DNA of 64,000 nt. Source: Monarcha castaneiventris obscurior. Its lineage: Eukaryota; Chordata; Aves; Passeriformes; Monarchidae. Numbering within the stretch: position 1 is the stretch's first letter; every line of letters begins with the position of its first letter. Position numbers and translations under genes: made by a program. Below are positions 61,201 through 64,000 of the stretch, piece by piece. Below the pieces are notes generated by a model. The model did no database searches. It worked only from the letters and a program-made list of their open reading frames with translations, and was not told where the DNA came from. Where the stretch lies: the NCBI GenBank assembly GCA_026261815.1, contig JAMPIT010000539.1:5844501-5908500 (forward strand), read 5' to 3'.

Positions 61201-64000
61201 ATTTTGATTGCTGCAATCAAAAATAACAACTCCAGCATTTAAAATCTAGGATTTGAAATTTTTTACCAGGAGGAAAATTTGAGTAATTTTAGAAAAGTCT
61301 TTCAAAAATCCCTGTTATTAGTCCAGACATGCAAACAATGTTAAATACTAAAGGAAAATCTGAGAACAAATCAGAAAACCTAATAGGTGCCTGGTATTCC
61401 ATCTGTTTTGATTTTTGCGTGAAATTCTGATAACAACCTGAAGAGGAGCACAGCAGAATGAGGAAAGATACGATTTATCCCATGATTCTGTGCAATTCTC
61501 TAAACCGTGGCCTTGTTGACTAGAAAGGCTTTATTAACCTGTCAGTAAACACTGTAGGATTTATCAAATTTGCAGTGAATTGGAAAGTAGGAAAGTTTTC
61601 TGAACCCTGCAATGTAGTCAAAGTCAGGACTCATATTTTGGCTCTAGGTGCTCATTTACAAATGAACAATTCATCTTACGAGACAGAAAGGAAACAGCTC
61701 CAGGTTTATGTCAGTGCTACGATGTGAAGTGCTTCTCATTGACATGACTCTGCTTTAGTAGCAGCAAGACGGACAAAGCTGAGAAAGCAGGAGCTGAATT
61801 TTTCTCTGACTTTCCACATTGTTCTGGCTAGAGTGAGGAGACTCTGAAAAGCATCTAAATGTGTTTAAACTACCTGAAGCAGAAAACAGCAGGATAAGAC
61901 AGGACAATGAACACTAAGGAGGGAGAAGGCTTATTTATGATGGCACCAAATAATTGCTGTTCTGAAAAGACTGAGCAATAAGTGCTGAAGAAAGCCTAAC
62001 CTGAGTCTATTGTATTGTGCAGATGGCCCTTGGGAGAAGAAAGAAAAGTCTCTTTGATCATTTGAGTGTAGGCAAAGAAGCCAAATATGTAGCTGTAATC
62101 CCATATTGGCAGGTCGAGGTAACCTGGCATGTCTGCTCCACAGAACATCAATATTCTGTTGGAGCACTGAAGATATTATTATGAGACACCTTGTATCTGG
62201 AGTAGCCTGTGTTGTGTTTCAGCTGAGACAGACTACTCTGAAATTTATGAAACCCATGGACAAGACAAACCTTTAGGGCCTCGCAGAGGTTTCTGGCTGG
62301 ATTTTGTTTTCGTGTATCAAGACTGCTAATATCTGTAAAAAGGATAAAGAGTATCTCAGAAGAGACTGACTGAGAGGATAATGCTTATTAAAAGCATAAA
62401 AAGGTCAAAGAAAGCAGCTGTATGCCTTGTTTCAAAAGTATACAACATTATTTTAAAAATAAAATGAACAAAGTATATTTCCTGTCATGTAGCCTGGCAA
62501 TAAACATGAATTTAATAATATTAAAAATGACTATTTTTAACAGAATCAAAGTATTGATTGAATTCAGAGACATTCGGATTATGTCTTTGACTTTGTTAGA
62601 TGTTAAAGCACCATATTCTGCACACACAGTGTATTCTGGGGAGTAAATGGAATGTTCTTTATAATCATTATATGTCTAATCTCTAACCATATACACACAA
62701 AATACATTTTATAATAAGGGTTTCTTCTATTGAAGAGTCAATTAGAAAATATTTCAAATAAACAGTAATTTATCCTAAAACATAGTGCTTTACAACAGAA
62801 TTAGCAAGTCTGAAGTCTGTTGCCCTCGTTTTTGTGTGCTGAGGTACAAATTTCTGCCTTGGTATTATCCAGATCCTGTCTGCATAAATGTTGGTATATA
62901 CTGTTATATGGGGCTAAGAATGCACCTCTTTCCCTTATGGAGCACTGTGCAATAATCCTCCAGTTTTTAATTTCATTCTATAGTTGCCAGCATAAATTAT
63001 ATCCCTCATGGCAGTTCAGTAATGCACTCTTATAAAAGCTAATATAAAGTCAATAGAAAACAAAAGAATGACTTCTGTTGATTTCAGCAGAACCTGTCTC
63101 TACTTTTTAAATAGAAAAAAAAAAAAAAACAACTTTAAGACATTGCCTAGGTACTTATTTTAAATGGCACATGAATGTAAAGGCTATATTTTTAAAGTTT
63201 GGAAGCAAACACCTGACATATCAATTTTTTTATTAATGCAAGTCATGGATATGGATCACTAGAAACATTATACTTGGGTAGTGGCAGCCAGTAGTTTAAT
63301 TCATCGAAATAATAGAATGGCCACTCTTCCCCTCTATTACTCCCACTGGTTATAGGTCTAGACAATGTCACATCAAAGAGCAGCAGTTAACACCAGGGCA
63401 ATCTGACACAAACCTGGAGCTGCTTCCCTTTTCCTTCACATGATGAATTGTTCATTTACGAATGAACACCTTGAGCCAAAACATTAATGCAGAGTTTGCC
63501 TGCATCCTACTGTTTGGAAGAATTGTTCTAATGACAACACCAATTGATATTACATAGGTGCCTGCCTGAAGTGATTTGTCATTGAATAATTTAATTAGTC
63601 AGTAGTTAATATTCACAGACTACAGTCTTCCAAATTAAATCACATTTCAAGATGCTCAAAACCTATTAACCTTTGTGTTTGTTAATACAGGCTGTTACTG
63701 AAAAAAACATACATTTTGTCAAGTCAGAGCAAATTTCTGGGAAAAGGGAATGGATTTAGATGAATAACAGAAAAGCAAAGCCTGTGCTTTTACTGTTCAA
63801 TAACAGTTATTTCACAGAGAGGAAAGTATATTTTAAGTTCGGAAATGTCTCAGTCATTACCATTTTTGCACCTGTACTTTCTGCTGCAGAGGGAAAGGCT
63901 TGCAATGTCAACACAAGTGTGGCACATGGGTGGGCACATGTTTGCAGCTCCCTGGGACTCGCACAGCAGAGAAAGGGGATATCTGGAGCACTGTGCCCAC
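61201..64000. other. Intergenic desert, right end
   Basis: No gene is recognised. The stretch has AT-rich sequence, a poly-A run at 63115-63129 and short unrelated open frames. A CCATGATTCTGTG motif at 61479-61491 resembles CR1 ends, but its surroundings do not match. Confidence 0.65.

Noticed and set aside
61479..61491. CR1 3' terminal motif
   Set aside because: Only about 13 bases match; the flanking sequence does not follow the CR1 3' consensus.
1..64000. tRNA or rRNA genes
   Set aside because: No paired A-box and B-box with a cloverleaf, and no rRNA-like segments, could be seen by eye.

Overview
This window looks like a piece of a bird chromosome. It is AT-rich, non-bacterial sequence with one intact protein-coding gene inside a long gene desert. 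It carries several CR1 LINE remnants with typically avian 3' ends, one endogenous-retrovirus LTR of a kind common in songbirds and other neoavian birds, and a few very old amniote SINE-like relics. The CR1 and LTR content argues for a bird and makes a mammal unlikely; the species cannot be named from the sequence.

Layout: positions 1 to about 31.1 kb are intergenic. They hold CR1 fragments (5.9-6.1 kb and 16.5-16.8 kb), a GT microsatellite (17.2 kb), a nearly full-length solo-type LTR (24.9-25.3 kb), a degenerate foldback relic (26.7 kb) and several unexplained GC-richer patches. From about 31.1 to 32.4 kb lies a dense CpG island with a palindromic CRE, GC boxes and two predicted G-quadruplex tracts: the promoter and 5' leader of the gene. 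The intronless coding region of SLITRK2 runs from 32596 to 35166 on the + strand and encodes 856 residues. Its 3' UTR follows, with candidate poly(A) signals near 35.75-36.0 kb. From about 36 kb to the end the sequence is again gene desert, with MIR-like SINE relics (36.3 and 43.0 kb), a CR1 3' end (52.1-52.4 kb), a CR1 ORF2 fragment (58.7-59.1 kb) and an older CR1-like reverse-transcriptase relic (61.1 kb).

Biology: SLITRK2 is a neuronal single-pass adhesion protein with two leucine-rich-repeat blocks outside the cell and a cytoplasmic tail ending in a Trk-like tyrosine motif. Large flanking deserts are usual for SLITRK genes and are expected to contain distant neural enhancers, but none can be proven from one sequence alone.

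I found no convincing previously undescribed system. The most checkable unusual points are the 5' leader (an upstream ORF whose stop lies 2 bases before the SLITRK2 start codon and which keeps its frame whether or not a 480-base putative intron is removed), the GGGAC pentamer tract, a longer second LRRCT cap, and a 3' UTR hairpin that contains a miR-17-family seed site.
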